Numbered from the stretch's first letter, positions 7,706 through 19,343 are shown. The stretch: 64,000 nt of DNA from Lysinibacillus piscis (GCF_026012395.1 NZ_BRZA01000001.1:558001-622000); one strand, 5' to 3'. Notes: generated by a model not told the origin, from the letters alone. Translations and numbers: made by a program.

Positions 7706-8590
7706 TTAATACCTCGGCTTTCTATCGATAATTTCTTGGATAAACTGCTCATAATGCTTGTAACGATATGCTCGAATGTCACCTGTTGCTACAGCCTCTT
7801 TCACTGCACATTTAGGTTCCTTTAAATGCAGACAGCCTCTGAATTTACAGTTATCTGCAAGCTGCGCCATTTCAGGGAAGCAGGAGCCAAGCTCTTCCTT
7901 GTCAATTGTATCAAAATCAAAGGAGCTAAAGCCAGGTGTATCTGCAAGTAAACCATCACAAACTTCGATTAGCTCCACATGGCGTGTCGTATGCTTCCCT
8001 CGCCCTAAGCTTTGCGAAATAATCCCTGTCTTTAAATTCAAACTAGGAATTAACGTATTTAGTAATGTAGATTTGCCAACACCTGATTGACCTGCTAGTA
8101 CAGATGTTTTCCCCTTTAAAATAGGTTGTAATCGCTCGACTAATTCTTCCTCATCTTTATACGTTTGCAAAACCGTATAGCCCATACTTTCATAATCTTG
8201 TATATAGCTATTCAGTTCTTCTTGCTCATTTGCAGCCAATAAATCCATTTTAGTTAAGCAAATAATGGGATGTACATGGAATGATTCCAATACAACAAGA
8301 AATCGATCTAGCAAAATAGAGTTAAAATCAGGCTCTTTCACAGAAAATACTAAAATGCCTTGATCAATATTGGCAATGGGAGGACGCACTAATTCGTTTT
8401 GTCGCTCCATTATTTTTTGAATTGTCCCGTCTGAGCCCTCTATTTCTAATGTATACTCGACAATATCTCCAACAAGTGGTGATTCCCCACGATTACGGAA
8501 TACACCACGTCCTCGACATTGTATAAGCTCCTGACCATCATACACATAATAATAACCGCTCAATGCTTTACGAATTTGGCCTAATGCCAT
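7706..8590 (-). CDS. rsgA: Ribosome small subunit biogenesis GTPase RsgA
   Basis: This 294-residue circularly permuted GTPase acts in late 30S subunit maturation. An N-terminal OB fold (about 1-65) is followed by the permuted GTPase motifs in the order TKMDLL (G4), GQSGVGKSTLLN (G1) and DTPGFSSFDF (G3). A C-terminal zinc finger follows, with Cys residues in CKFRGCLHLKEPKC. It lies 11 bases after prkC in the operon, as in Bacillus yloQ. Full length. Confidence 0.94.
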   Translation of the reverse strand: MALGQIRKALSGYYYVYDGQELIQCRGRGVFRNRGESPLVGDIVEYTLEIEGSDGTIQKIMERQNELVRPPIANIDQGILVFSVKEPDFNSILLDRFLVVLESFHVHPIICLTKMDLLAANEQEELNSYIQDYESMGYTVLQTYKDEEELVERLQPILKGKTSVLAGQSGVGKSTLLNTLIPSLNLKTGIISQSLGRGKHTTRHVELIEVCDGLLADTPGFSSFDFDTIDKEELGSCFPEMAQLADNCKFRGCLHLKEPKCAVKEAVATGDIRAYRYKHYEQFIQEIIDRKPRY

Positions 8591-8601
8591 CCAACTCCCC
8601 C

Positions 8602-10581
8602 TTAGTTAAATTTTGGATCGTTATAGTTAATTTTGTCTTCTGCAATAATTTCTGAGTCTCGAATGATTTTATAAGCTGCCTCTTCACCTTCTGCCACTAC
8701 AAGTGTTATGCGATAGTCAATATCCGTCATAATCGGAAATTCCTCATATGGTTTGAGCATCGTGTGATTCTTATCTTGAATTTCAACGCGAATCATTTGC
8801 TCAATACCTTCTTCTGACGGTTTATATTCGATTTTAATCGTTTGCACCCATGTTTTTACAGGTTTTTCAGCAGGTCCCTTACTCATAATCACATCAATCG
8901 TAGAACCTTTTTGTACCTCTGTATTTGCCTCTGGTGTTTGTGAAATAACACTTCCTGCAGCAATTTGCTCATTGTGCTCTTCACGTACGATACGCCACTT
9001 AAGCCCTTTTCGTTCGACATAAGCATCCATTTGCTTTTTTGTATAATTTTTGACATCATCAATCGTCACCATTTCAACACCCTGACTCACTTGAAAAACA
9101 ATTGTCGTATCTTTAGCAATCACTTCTTCACCAGCTTGTGGTGTTTGCTTAATAATCGTGCCTTCTGGTTCATCTGAATAAATGGAATTGATTTCGATAT
9201 GCGCAAATGTGTCTCGCAACAATTTCTCTACTTGCTGTATCGATTTACCTACATAATCATCTACCTTTGTTGCTGCAACACCAAGGCTAACTACTAGCGT
9301 AATTTCAGTTTCTTTTATCCGTTCTTTTCCTTCAGGTGGATCTGTTTCGATAACATTCCCTTGTTCCACTTGTTCATCATAACGCTCCTGTGTTTCCTCG
9401 CTGACGACAAAACCTAAAGCTTCTAATTTCTGTGTCGCTTCTTCTACTGTCAAATTAGCTACATTCGGAACAGTTATTTTTTTCGGGCTAAATAAATCTG
9501 TTGCAAATAACAGGAATAAAAATAGCGCAATAAGAACTGTCACAATACTTGCTATATACAAAGGCCATTTTTTCTTTTTGGGCTTCTTGATTGGTGCTGA
9601 CACTTTTTCGACCGACTTTGTAGTTGTCATCGTAACTGGGGCCATCGCCTTGGTTTGATCCAAATCCTCTGCATGCTGAACTTTTGGATCTTTAATAATC
9701 GGAATAGCTCTTGTAGCGTCATGATCGATAGGTGTTGCAAATTTTGGCTCCTGTATACGACTTGGTGATAGAACCGTTTCCAAATCCTCCTGCATTTCCT
9801 CCACTGTAGCATAACGATGTAGGGAATCTTTTGCCGTTGCCTTTAATACAACGTTTTCCACACTTTGTGGAATAGTTGCATCAAATGCACGTACAGATGG
9901 TGTTTCTGATTGTAAATGCTTTAATGCAATTGATACAGCCGATTCTCCTGAGAAGGGCAATTCACCTGTTAATAATTCATATAACACAATGCCTAGTGCA
10001 TAAATATCGGATTTGTTTGTTGCTGTACCACCACGTGCTTGCTCTGGTGACAAGTAATGTACTGTCCCCAACACTGAATTTGTTTGTGTAAAAGAAGTAG
10101 CACTCAAAGTCATTGCAATACCAAAATCGGCAATTTTCACATTGCCTTCTGCATCCATTAAAATATTTTGCGGTTTAATGTCTCGATGGATAATATGGTT
10201 TTCATGTGCAATCGCAATCGCTGATGTCAACTGCTTCATAATATGCACACTGCGAGCAGGTGAAATAGGGGCAAACTCTTGTATATATTGCTTTAATGTT
10301 TTCCCTTTGACATACTCCATCACGATATAATGTAAGTCACCATCATCCCCTACATCATAAATACTCACAATATTAGGGTGTGTAAGGCTTGTAGCAGACA
10401 ATGCCTCACGTTGAAAGCGGCGGTGTAATTCCTCTTCATTAGAAAAATCATAGCGTAATACTTTAATGGCTACATCACGATTTAAAATCATATCATGCGC
10501 TAAATACACATGTGACATGCCGCCACCACCTATTAGCTCGATAATTTTATAGCGGTCACTAATCCTTTTTCCTACAAGCAT
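8602..10581 (-). CDS. prkC: PASTA-domain Ser/Thr protein kinase PrkC
   Basis: This 659-residue transmembrane eukaryotic-type kinase senses muropeptides or lipid II through extracellular PASTA repeats and phosphorylates cytoplasmic proteins. The kinase domain is about 10-270: glycine loop from Ile17, catalytic Lys40, HRDIKPQN with Asp134, and DFG at Asp152. A single membrane helix lies near 340-362, followed by at least three PASTA repeats and a C-terminal tail. The activation loop is rich in Ser/Thr for autophosphorylation. It follows the phosphatase gene by 2 bases, giving a kinase-phosphatase pair. Confidence 0.95.
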   Translation of the reverse strand: MLVGKRISDRYKIIELIGGGGMSHVYLAHDMILNRDVAIKVLRYDFSNEEELHRRFQREALSATSLTHPNIVSIYDVGDDGDLHYIVMEYVKGKTLKQYIQEFAPISPARSVHIMKQLTSAIAIAHENHIIHRDIKPQNILMDAEGNVKIADFGIAMTLSATSFTQTNSVLGTVHYLSPEQARGGTATNKSDIYALGIVLYELLTGELPFSGESAVSIALKHLQSETPSVRAFDATIPQSVENVVLKATAKDSLHRYATVEEMQEDLETVLSPSRIQEPKFATPIDHDATRAIPIIKDPKVQHAEDLDQTKAMAPVTMTTTKSVEKVSAPIKKPKKKKWPLYIASIVTVLIALFLFLLFATDLFSPKKITVPNVANLTVEEATQKLEALGFVVSEETQERYDEQVEQGNVIETDPPEGKERIKETEITLVVSLGVAATKVDDYVGKSIQQVEKLLRDTFAHIEINSIYSDEPEGTIIKQTPQAGEEVIAKDTTIVFQVSQGVEMVTIDDVKNYTKKQMDAYVERKGLKWRIVREEHNEQIAAGSVISQTPEANTEVQKGSTIDVIMSKGPAEKPVKTWVQTIKIEYKPSEEGIEQMIRVEIQDKNHTMLKPYEEFPIMTDIDYRITLVVAEGEEAAYKIIRDSEIIAEDKINYNDPKFN

Positions 10582-10583
10582 TC

Positions 10584-11333
10584 TTACACCTCCTCTTCTT
10601 GTGCTGTGAGTAGTACAAGTGAAATATTGTCTTCCCCCCCACTCACATTAGCCAAATGAACGAGCTGTTGACCTTTTTTCTTGAGTGAGCTAGGGTATGC
10701 CAAAATAGCAACCATTTCAGCCATCGACAATTTATTACTCAAGCCATCTGAACAAATCAGCAAATAGGAGCTAGCTTGCAATTCTACCTCATAAAAATCA
10801 GGTTCAATGGTTTCCTCTGTGCCAAGTGATTTTAAAATGAAATTTTTCTTTGGATGCGTTAATGCTTCTTCCTCACTAATTTCACCATTTTCGACTAACA
10901 CATTGACATAGGAATGGTCTTTCGTAATTTGCTGTGCACCATCTTCATAGAAATGATAAACACGACTATCACCAACATGTGCAATGAAGCAATGACTTCC
11001 TTCTATTAATACAGCGATGAGAGTTGTTCCCATTCCTTTACAGTCTTCATGTGATAATGAATAGTTATAGATGTTTGTATTTAATTGCTTGATCGTTTGT
11101 AATAACCATTCATTTTTTAAAGTTATTGATGCAAATTGATGTGTCTCTGCTTGTAAAAAAATAGCTTCCATCTGTTTGACAGCCATCTCGCTTGCTACAT
11201 CGCCTGCATTATGTCCACCCATACCATCTGCTATAAGTGCTAATGCAAAGCCATCAGGACGTCTAAAAAATGCAGCACGGTCTTCATTAATTGCTCGTTT
11301 TAACCCAACATCACTTTCAACTGTGTATTGCAC
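10584..11333 (-). CDS. prpC: PP2C-type Ser/Thr phosphatase (PrpC/Stp)
   Basis: This 249-residue manganese-dependent phosphatase counteracts PrkC. PP2C motifs are visible: AINEDR near the N-terminus, DGMGGHNAGDVAS, HVGDSRVY, CSDGLSNKL and GGEDNIS, supplying the metal-binding Asp residues. I chose the GTG at 11333 because a GAGGTGA site is 5 bases before it and the family motif then starts at the usual distance; a longer frame to 11384 would overlap rlmN by 46 bases. It sits between rlmN and prkC as in Bacillus. Confidence 0.93.
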   Translation of the reverse strand: MQYTVESDVGLKRAINEDRAAFFRRPDGFALALIADGMGGHNAGDVASEMAVKQMEAIFLQAETHQFASITLKNEWLLQTIKQLNTNIYNYSLSHEDCKGMGTTLIAVLIEGSHCFIAHVGDSRVYHFYEDGAQQITKDHSYVNVLVENGEISEEEALTHPKKNFILKSLGTEETIEPDFYEVELQASSYLLICSDGLSNKLSMAEMVAILAYPSSLKKKGQQLVHLANVSGGEDNISLVLLTAQEEEV

Positions 11334-11338
11334 ATTGG

Positions 11339-12481
11339 TCACCTCGTTTCTTCTGCTCTCTCTTGCGCACGTAATTGACCACACGCAGCGGCGATATCAG
11401 CACCTTGTTCTCGGCGGATTGTTACGTTAATACCCTTTTTCTTTAATGCTTTCTCAAAGGCAAAAATTCGACTACGTGATGTACGAATATAATCACGTTC
11501 TGGCACATAATTGATAGGGATTAAATTCACATGACATTTCATTCCTTTGATTAAAGCTGCTAATTCCTCTGCAACTTCCACTGAATCATTTTCACCAGAC
11601 ATTAACCCATACTCAAAGCTAACACGTCGACCTGTTTTGTTTGTATAGTAACGAACTGCTTCCATCAATTCATCTAATTTATAAGCACGTGCAATCGGCA
11701 TTAATTTTTGACGTGCTTCTTGGTTTGGCGCATGTAGAGACACCGCAAAGTTAATTTGTAATTGCTCATCAGCAAATTGATAAATTTTTGGCACAATCCC
11801 TGATGTTGATACTGTAATATGACGTGCACCAATATTTAATCCTTTTTCATGGTTGATGACTTTTAAGAAATTCATCATCGCATCATAGTTATCGAAAGGT
11901 TCACCAATACCCATAATGACGATATGGGATACACGCTCGCCCACCTCATCTAATGTTTGCTGCACCTTCACTACTTGCTCCACAATTTCTCCAGCTAATA
12001 AATGACGCTTTAAGCCACCTAGTGTCGATGCACAGAATGTACAACCAATACGGCAACCTACCTGTGTCGTTACACAAACAGAATTACCATATTCGTGGCG
12101 CATTAATACTGTTTCAATAGAATAACCATCTTGTAATTGGAATAAAAATTTAATCGTTCCATCTTTTGATTCTTGCTTAATGATTGTTGATAGTGTCGTT
12201 AAAGCAAAGTTTGCCTCTAACTTCTCACGTAAACCTTTTGATAAATTAGACATATCCTCAAATGTTTTGACACGTTTATTATACAACCAATCAAAAATTT
12301 GTGTTGCTCGGAAAGGTTTTTCTCCTTGCTCTTTCAACCATTCTTCTAATTGCTGTGGCTGTAAAGAATAAATGGATTCTTTTAAATTTACCTTCTCTTT
12401 TTTGACACGTCGGGCAGGTTTTTCTTCTGCTTCTTCTACTAAATCGTTAATACGTTCATTAAATTTCTCTTGATCCATCAT
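11339..12481 (-). CDS. rlmN: Dual-specificity 23S rRNA/tRNA adenine-C2 methyltransferase RlmN
   Basis: This 380-residue radical-SAM enzyme methylates A2503 of 23S rRNA and A37 of some tRNAs. The iron-sulfur motif CxxxCxxC is seen in [15 protein letters not shown]. Other conserved stretches are [11 protein letters not shown] and GLMSGENDS. It starts on an ATG that shares one base with the rsmB stop (TAATG). It is slightly longer at its N-terminus than typical Bacillus RlmN, with about 20 charged residues. Full length. Confidence 0.93.
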   Translation of the reverse strand: MMDQEKFNERINDLVEEAEEKPARRVKKEKVNLKESIYSLQPQQLEEWLKEQGEKPFRATQIFDWLYNKRVKTFEDMSNLSKGLREKLEANFALTTLSTIIKQESKDGTIKFLFQLQDGYSIETVLMRHEYGNSVCVTTQVGCRIGCTFCASTLGGLKRHLLAGEIVEQVVKVQQTLDEVGERVSHIVIMGIGEPFDNYDAMMNFLKVINHEKGLNIGARHITVSTSGIVPKIYQFADEQLQINFAVSLHAPNQEARQKLMPIARAYKLDELMEAVRYYTNKTGRRVSFEYGLMSGENDSVEVAEELAALIKGMKCHVNLIPINYVPERDYIRTSRSRIFAFEKALKKKGINVTIRREQGADIAAACGQLRAQERAEETR

Positions 12482-13842
12482 TAGTTGGATCCTCCTTTTT
12501 TACGAAAAGCAGCTACAAAGAAACCGTCACTACCAAAATCTTGCGGAAAGACTTGTAGCATACCATTCGCTTGCTTTTCTGCTAATTCCTTCGGTAATGA
12601 TTGTAGTTCAATCGCTTCTATTTCGGGATGTTGTGCTAAAAAGGCTTCCACTGTGCCTTCATTTTCTTTTTTATCGACTGTACAAGTACTATAAACAAGT
12701 TTACCACCGATTTTTAATACTTTTGTGGCAGCATCAAGCAAGTCAATCTGTATTTTTTGGAGATTCGCTAAATCTTCCTCACGTTTCGTATACTTAATAT
12801 CTGGTTTACGGCGCATTACACCTAAGCCACTACATGGTGCATCCACTAAAACAGCATCAAAAGATTCTTGCTGTAAAAAAACAGGTGCTTTACGCCCATC
12901 AATCGGTGCTGTTTCAACAATTTCAATACCTAAACGCTCTATATTTTGGTCGATTAAATCTAATTTATGTGGATGAAGGTCTGTTGCCAAAATACTGCCT
13001 TCATTTTGCATAATGGCTGCTAAATGTGTTGTTTTCCCTCCTGGTGCTGCACACATATCTAAAACACGCATACCTGGTGACGGCTGTAGAACATTTGCAG
13101 GCAACATAGAGCTTTCATCCTGTATCGTAATCAATCCTTCTTGAAATGCTTTTGTACGAGCAGGCTGACCATCTGTAATATGCAGACATTCTGGTAATAT
13201 ATCACTCTGTTTAGCCGTCAATCCTTCTGCTTGTAGGCTAGCAATCGCTTCCTCTACCGTAGCTTTAAGTGTGTTCACACGTACCGTTTGCACAGGCGGT
13301 CTGTTATTTTCGTGCAGCATGTCACTTGCTACTTCCATGCCGTAATTATCAACAAAACGCTGTACAAGCCAATGGGGATGGCTTGTTTCAATTGCAAGAC
13401 GTTCAATTGGATTTTCAATAGCCGCTGTTGAAGTTACCCCTTGACGTAGCACAGAGCGCAAAACTCCATTAACCGTTGAGGCAATCCCCTTATGGCCACG
13501 ACGCTTCGCAATTTCCACCGCTTCATTTACTGCTGCATGTGGTGGGATACGTGTCAAATAATGTATTTGATATAAGGATAGGCGTAGTAGCCAACGTACC
13601 CAATGGTCAATTGAACCACGAATAAACGGCTCTAAATAATAATCCAATGTCATTTTATGTTGCAAGGTGCCATAGGTGATTTCCGTTAATAATGCACGAT
13701 CTTTCGCCTCTATTTTATGTCGTTTAATCGTTTCATTTAACAGTAAATTACTGTATGCCTGACTTTTATCTACTGCAAGTAAAATAGATAATGCCGCATC
13801 ACGTACATTACCATTCCAAATTACTACACTTTTTTTACTCAT
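12481..13842 (-). CDS. rsmB: 16S rRNA cytosine(967)-C5 methyltransferase RsmB
   Basis: This 453-residue enzyme has an N-terminal NusB-like RNA-binding domain (about 10-145) and a C-terminal Rossmann methyltransferase domain. The SAM-binding [13 protein letters not shown] is present, as are the two catalytic cysteines in [15 protein letters not shown] and YSTCTV. It is coupled at both ends: a 4-base overlap with fmt and a one-base overlap with rlmN. The order matches Bacillus sunL. Confidence 0.94.
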   Translation of the reverse strand: MSKKSVVIWNGNVRDAALSILLAVDKSQAYSNLLLNETIKRHKIEAKDRALLTEITYGTLQHKMTLDYYLEPFIRGSIDHWVRWLLRLSLYQIHYLTRIPPHAAVNEAVEIAKRRGHKGIASTVNGVLRSVLRQGVTSTAAIENPIERLAIETSHPHWLVQRFVDNYGMEVASDMLHENNRPPVQTVRVNTLKATVEEAIASLQAEGLTAKQSDILPECLHITDGQPARTKAFQEGLITIQDESSMLPANVLQPSPGMRVLDMCAAPGGKTTHLAAIMQNEGSILATDLHPHKLDLIDQNIERLGIEIVETAPIDGRKAPVFLQQESFDAVLVDAPCSGLGVMRRKPDIKYTKREEDLANLQKIQIDLLDAATKVLKIGGKLVYSTCTVDKKENEGTVEAFLAQHPEIEAIELQSLPKELAEKQANGMLQVFPQDFGSDGFFVAAFRKKGGSN

Positions 13843-14780
13843 TGAAATTGATCTCCAATCTGCAATTTAGAGCCTGTACCGCGTAAATATTCTTCAGCTG
13901 TCATACGTTTTTTACCTGCTGGTTGAATATCATATAATGCCAGTGTGGAGCCATTTCCTGCTGCTACTTCAAAGTGATCCTTTGCAATGGCTACAACTGT
14001 ACCCGGCTGTGCATCATGCTTACTTTGCCCAACCTTTGCCCACCAAATTTTGAAATTTCCTTCTTCAAACGTTGTATAGGCAACTGGCCACGGATGTAAA
14101 CCACGTACTTGATTGTATAAAGTAGTTGCATCCTCTGTCCAATCAATACGCTCCTGCTCACGAGAAATGTTGCTGGCAAATGATACTTGTGTCTCATCCT
14201 GTACAGTACGACTATTTGTTTTATTTATAATAGAAGGAAGTGTATTTTTTAATAAATCACGACCGACGTTGCTCAGCTTGTCAAAAAGTGCTCCTGTATG
14301 GTCCTCTGCCTCGATTGGAATAGCACTTTGCGAAATAATATCACCTGCATCTAGCTTCTCTGCCATATACATAATCGTGACACCTGTTTCTTTTTCACCA
14401 TCTATAATCGCTTGATGAATAGGCGCTCCTCCACGATATTTTGGTAATAAAGAGGCATGTACATTAATACAGCCAAGTGGTGGTGTAACTAATAGCTCCT
14501 TCGGCAAAATTTGCCCAAAAGCTGCTGTAACAATTAAATCTGGTTGTAAATCTATAATTTGCTGTAACTCCGCTGAGCCACGCAATTTTTCAGGTTGAAT
14601 AACGGGTAAGCCTAATTCTAATGCTGCCGCTTTTACAGGAGGAGGTGTTAAAACACGCTTTCTTCCTACAGGACGGTCTGGCTGTGTGATAACTGCCTTA
14701 ATTGCATAGCCTTCTTCATATAGCATACGCAAAATGGGTGCAGAGAAATCAGGTGTTCCCATAAAGACGATAGATGTCAT
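13839..14780 (-). CDS. fmt: Methionyl-tRNA formyltransferase
   Basis: This 313-residue enzyme formylates initiator Met-tRNA using 10-formyltetrahydrofolate. The N-terminal catalytic domain shows [10 protein letters not shown] and the formyl-transfer motif [18 protein letters not shown]; a C-terminal OB-like tRNA-binding domain follows. I chose the ATG at 14780, preceded by GAGGAGGAG, over an upstream frame start at 14807. It directly follows def and pairs with it in the formylation/deformylation cycle. Confidence 0.94.
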   Translation of the reverse strand: MTSIVFMGTPDFSAPILRMLYEEGYAIKAVITQPDRPVGRKRVLTPPPVKAAALELGLPVIQPEKLRGSAELQQIIDLQPDLIVTAAFGQILPKELLVTPPLGCINVHASLLPKYRGGAPIHQAIIDGEKETGVTIMYMAEKLDAGDIISQSAIPIEAEDHTGALFDKLSNVGRDLLKNTLPSIINKTNSRTVQDETQVSFASNISREQERIDWTEDATTLYNQVRGLHPWPVAYTTFEEGNFKIWWAKVGQSKHDAQPGTVVAIAKDHFEVAAGNGSTLALYDIQPAGKKRMTAEEYLRGTGSKLQIGDQFQ

Positions 14781-14781
14781 A

Positions 14782-15282
14782 TTACTCCTCCTCTTCTGCT
14801 TCTGCATATAAAGCTTCTAATTCTTCTTCTGTAAGAATACGCTGAATTTTATCATTGAATAATACACCATCTAAATGGTCAATTTCATGTAAAATGGCTC
14901 GTGCATCAAAGCCACCCGCTTCTAGCTCGTAAACACGCCCTTCACGGTCACATGCTTCAATTTTTACATAATCAGGACGTTCCACTTCACCATATAACCC
15001 TGGAAAGCTAAGACAGCCTTCAATATCCACTTCTGCTCCATCCGTTTCGATAACAGTCGGATTAATCATTTCTAAAATATCTCGTTCCTCACCAAGCTCT
15101 ACAATGGCCACACGTAGACCAACATTAATTTGTGGTGCAGCAATACCGACACCATCATACTCCACCATCGTGTCATATAAATCATCAAGCAATGCTATAA
15201 TTTCTTCATTAATTTCTGTTACTTCTGTACATGGTGTTGATAAAATTTGAGCTGGATGCTCTACTACTGTTTTAATAGCCAT
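14782..15282 (-). CDS. def: Peptide deformylase
   Basis: This 166-residue metal hydrolase removes the N-formyl group from new proteins. All three family motifs are present: [17 protein letters not shown] (metal-ligand Cys) and the HEIDHLDG zinc-binding helix. The ATG at 15282 gives the standard N-terminus [10 protein letters not shown]; the frame is open further upstream but would overlap priA. One base separates it from fmt. Confidence 0.94.
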   Translation of the reverse strand: MAIKTVVEHPAQILSTPCTEVTEINEEIIALLDDLYDTMVEYDGVGIAAPQINVGLRVAIVELGEERDILEMINPTVIETDGAEVDIEGCLSFPGLYGEVERPDYVKIEACDREGRVYELEAGGFDARAILHEIDHLDGVLFNDKIQRILTEEELEALYAEAEEEE

Positions 15283-15305
15283 TCTATTTTCCTCACTTCT
15301 GTTTG

Positions 15306-17720
15306 TTATATGGTCGATGGATCTAAATCTATTGTCATCAATATGCCTTGCTTCGTCCATTCTGCTCGGTACATCGCAAGCAATCGTTGTAATACGTTAA
15401 TCAAATTTGGTTCAATTTTATATTTTATCAAACATTGATAGCGATATCTATTTTGGAGACGGCTAATACTTGCTGCTGTTGGACCAATGATGGCTGTTTG
15501 CTGTGATAAATTAGCTTGCAACCAGTCTGCTGCCCGTCCTGCATATTCTGCTGCCATCATGACATCCTCATGTGTAATTTGAATCAATGTCACAAAATAG
15601 TACGGCGGATAGCTAAAACGTCGCCGTAAAAACATTTCACGCTCATAAAACGGTTCATAGTCCTGTGTTTTGGCTAATTCAATCGCGTAGTGGTCAGGTG
15701 TATAGCTTTGGACAATGACCTCACCAGGCTTATCATGTCGCCCAGCTCGCCCACTTACTTGTGTAAGCAATTGAAATGTTCGTTCAGCCGCACGATAATC
15801 AGGTAAATGGAGCGATGTATCCGCACTCAATACCCCAACAAGCGTAATATTAGGAAAATCCAGCCCTTTCGCAATCATTTGCGTTCCTAGTAAAATATCT
15901 GCTTGTCCTTCACCAAATGCTTGTAATATCGTTTCATGCGCTCCTTTTTGTGCTGTCGTATCTACATCCATTCGCAGCACTCTTGCCTCTGGAAAAAGTT
16001 TATAAATTTCTTCCTCTACCTTTTGTGTACCTGTGCCAAAATAACGAATATGGTCGCTTTGACATTGTGGACAAATTTGAGGTACTCGTTCCTCATATCC
16101 ACAATAGTGACATTTTAGCTTTTCTGTTGTGCGATGATAGGTTAATGAAATATCGCAATTTGGACATTGAACGACCGTTCCACAATCCCGACACAGCACA
16201 AAAGAAGAGTAGCCACGTCGATTTAAAAATAATACCATTTGCTCTTGCTTCATCAATCGAATACGTATTGCTTCCACAAGCTGCTGCGAAAACATAGAGC
16301 GATTTCCTTTTTGTAGCTCCTCACGCATATCCGCTATAAAAACTGTTGGCAATGCTTGCTGTAATGCACGTTGTTTGAGCGTTAATAAGGTATATACACC
16401 TTTTTTCGCTCTTGCAAAAGATTCAAGTGCAGGCGTAGCACTGCCTAAAATAACAGGACATTGATAATAGACACTACGCCAGATAGCTACATCACGTGCA
16501 TGATAGCGTGGTGAATCTTCCTGTTTATACGTAGATTCATGCTCTTCATCTAAAATAATTAGTCCTAAATTTGTAAATGGTGCAAAAATAGCAGAACGTG
16601 CACCAACAACCACACTTACTTTACCTTGTTGAATTTTGCGCCATTCATCATATTTCTCGCCAACAGATAAACCGCTGTGCATCACGGCTACTAGCTCACC
16701 AAAGCGGCTACGAAAACGCTCCGTCATCTGAGGTGTTAGGGCAATTTCAGGTACAAGCATAATCGCTTGCTTGCCTTCATTCAATACTTTTTGTATCGCC
16801 TGTAAATACACCTCTGTTTTACCGCTCCCTGTTACACCCTGTACTAAAAATGTTTTAGCAACTTGTTCTTCCATCGCTTCACTAATCGCCTTTAATACGA
16901 CATGCTGCTCTGCTGTAAGCTGTAAAGATTGCGTGCGTGTGACATCCTTTGTAAATGGATCACGGTACACTTCCTCCTGCGTATAATGAGCCACTTCTTT
17001 TTCGATAACTGCCTGTAAAACAGCTGATGAAATGCCTACTTCCTCACAAATTTGCTGTGGTGTAAAAATTTCTCCTAGATGTTGAAGCATCCACTCTAGT
17101 AATAATCGTTGTTTCACTGCTCTTGTCGTATCTGCAATGGCTTGTGCAATCACTTGTGCCTCTTGCGTAATTTTCACCATCCGCACAGCTTTGACATTGC
17201 CTTGCTGCTTCACTACATGGTCAATTTTCACCATTTTTTGGACGATTAATTGCTTTAATAGTGGTAGTAGGTCAGCTCGTTCAAATTCTTTCATATTCAC
17301 TTGTTGTCGTTTTTGAAAAAATCCTTGTACATCTACTGGTAAGTGCTCTTTTTCCACCTGTAAAACCACTATTTTTTCATACTTCGCTCTTAATGCAGAT
17401 GGTAACATTACTTGTAGGGCATCAATTTCATAGCAAATCGTATTATTTTTCAACCATTTTGCCATCGCTAACATTTCTTTTGTTAATACAGGCTCCATAT
17501 CCAACACTTCTGCAATCGGCTTAATTTTTCCTGCTGGTACATCTGTCGTATCCTTTAAGCCAACAACGAACCCAAGTACATTACGTGGACCAAAGGGCAC
17601 TTTCACGCGACACCCAGTTTCAATAACCGTCTGCCATTCTATTGGTACTTGATAATCGAATGGACGATCGACATGATAAGTAGCCACGTCCACGATGACT
17701 TCGGCAATTAGCAAACTCAT
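15306..17720 (-). CDS. priA: Primosomal protein N' (PriA helicase)
   Basis: This 804-residue superfamily 2 helicase restarts replication at stalled forks. An N-terminal DNA-binding domain and winged helix precede Walker A (GVTGSGKTEVYLQ) and the DEEH box in LDEEHESTYKQ. A cysteine-rich zinc region follows (CRDCGTVVQCPNC, then CHYCGY and CPQC). It overlaps coaC by 4 bases and its end lies 23 bases before the def start. Full length. Confidence 0.95.
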   Translation of the reverse strand: MSLLIAEVIVDVATYHVDRPFDYQVPIEWQTVIETGCRVKVPFGPRNVLGFVVGLKDTTDVPAGKIKPIAEVLDMEPVLTKEMLAMAKWLKNNTICYEIDALQVMLPSALRAKYEKIVVLQVEKEHLPVDVQGFFQKRQQVNMKEFERADLLPLLKQLIVQKMVKIDHVVKQQGNVKAVRMVKITQEAQVIAQAIADTTRAVKQRLLLEWMLQHLGEIFTPQQICEEVGISSAVLQAVIEKEVAHYTQEEVYRDPFTKDVTRTQSLQLTAEQHVVLKAISEAMEEQVAKTFLVQGVTGSGKTEVYLQAIQKVLNEGKQAIMLVPEIALTPQMTERFRSRFGELVAVMHSGLSVGEKYDEWRKIQQGKVSVVVGARSAIFAPFTNLGLIILDEEHESTYKQEDSPRYHARDVAIWRSVYYQCPVILGSATPALESFARAKKGVYTLLTLKQRALQQALPTVFIADMREELQKGNRSMFSQQLVEAIRIRLMKQEQMVLFLNRRGYSSFVLCRDCGTVVQCPNCDISLTYHRTTEKLKCHYCGYEERVPQICPQCQSDHIRYFGTGTQKVEEEIYKLFPEARVLRMDVDTTAQKGAHETILQAFGEGQADILLGTQMIAKGLDFPNITLVGVLSADTSLHLPDYRAAERTFQLLTQVSGRAGRHDKPGEVIVQSYTPDHYAIELAKTQDYEPFYEREMFLRRRFSYPPYYFVTLIQITHEDVMMAAEYAGRAADWLQANLSQQTAIIGPTAASISRLQNRYRYQCLIKYKIEPNLINVLQRLLAMYRAEWTKQGILMTIDLDPSTI

Positions 17721-18265
17721 GATGGCTCACCTTCAAAAAATGTTTGAACAAGTGCCGTAATTTTCTCTGGTTCTTCCAAACGCCCTTTGCCCACGTAACC
17801 ACAAGCTAAAAAGCCCTCAGACGGCTCAATAAATTGATAACCATCCTCTGCAAGCTGGGCTATATTTCGTTTCACAGCTGGATGGTCATACATATGGACA
17901 TTCATTGCAGGTGCCAGCCAAACAGGGGCTGTCGTAGCAAGTAAAGTGGTTGTTAACATATCATCCGCAATGCCATTCGCTAGCTTACCAATGACATTTG
18001 CTGTAGCTGGGGCTACTAATACTAAATCCGCCCAATCCGCTAAGTCGATATGTGCAATCACATGTGAATCCTTTTCATCAAACGTATCATAAAATACATC
18101 ATTTTTGGACATCACCTGAAAACTAAGTGGTGTCACAAACTGTTGTGCTGATGCTGTCATAATGACTTTCACATTCGCTCCTGCCTGAGATAGCTTACTC
18201 ACTAGTGCAACAGCTTTATAAACAGCGATACCACCCGAAACACAAAGCAAAATATTTTTATTCAT
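17717..18265 (-). CDS. coaC: Phosphopantothenoylcysteine decarboxylase (CoaC domain only)
   Basis: This 182-residue flavoprotein matches the N-terminal half of CoaBC, which decarboxylates phosphopantothenoylcysteine in coenzyme A synthesis. Seen are LLCVSGGIAVYKA, the active-site His in VIAHIDLADWADL, the PAMN motif and the substrate-lid ACGYVGKGRLEEP. It stops cleanly at the domain boundary and overlaps priA by 4 bases, so the CoaB ligase domain is absent rather than frameshifted. The ATG at 18265 is used; the frame is open upstream to 18328. A separate coaB must exist elsewhere if the pathway is complete. Confidence 0.88.
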   Translation of the reverse strand: MNKNILLCVSGGIAVYKAVALVSKLSQAGANVKVIMTASAQQFVTPLSFQVMSKNDVFYDTFDEKDSHVIAHIDLADWADLVLVAPATANVIGKLANGIADDMLTTTLLATTAPVWLAPAMNVHMYDHPAVKRNIAQLAEDGYQFIEPSEGFLACGYVGKGRLEEPEKITALVQTFFEGEPS

Positions 18266-18469
18266 TGTAATAGGCCATCCTTTCAAATGATAAGCTCCCA
18301 AAGGAAAATCCTCGGGAGCTTTCAGCATTTTGTATAAAGTGAAATGTCAATCAGTAGACATAGTGAATTTAGCCAATCATCTTTCCTACTGATTATTCAT
18401 TGTCACCAATCGGGCTTTTACAAACAGTTCTTCTCCCAAATGGGGTGTTACAGCCTGTTTGACGAATGC
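18266..18469 (-). other. Intergenic stem-loops between rpoZ and coaC
   Basis: There is no gene here. A stem of AAGCTCCC (18292-18299) with GGGAGCTT (18314-18321), and a wider repeat AATCAGTAG (18349-18357) with CTACTGATT (18386-18394), are visible. Neither has a clear T tract, so I read them as attenuation or processing structures rather than firm terminators. Confidence 0.35.
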
Positions 18470-18697
18470 TTATACTTCGTCCTCGTACACAGTTGATTCA
18501 TCCTGCGTTACTTTTGTTAGTACACCTGATGCCACTTCTTCTAATGCTTTCCCAACATATTTATGAGAAACATAGCGGTGTAAACGTTCTGTACCTGGCT
18601 CTTCCTGCATTTGACGAGCACGCTTTGATGCTAAGCTCACTAAAGAATATTTTGAATCGATTTCTTTTTTTAATGCATCTACTGATGGATATAACAT
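18470..18697 (-). CDS. rpoZ: RNA polymerase omega subunit
   Basis: This 75-residue protein matches the Firmicute omega subunit, which helps assemble RNA polymerase on the beta-prime subunit. It shows MLYPSVDALKKEIDSKYSLV and ASKRARQMQ, typical of YloH. A GGGAGAG site lies about 10 bases before the ATG. It is 7 bases after gmk, in the same order as Bacillus. The C-terminus is acidic, a common variation. Confidence 0.93.
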   Translation of the reverse strand: MLYPSVDALKKEIDSKYSLVSLASKRARQMQEEPGTERLHRYVSHKYVGKALEEVASGVLTKVTQDESTVYEDEV

Positions 18698-18704
18698 AAT
18701 AATT

Positions 18705-19343
<639 letters not shown>

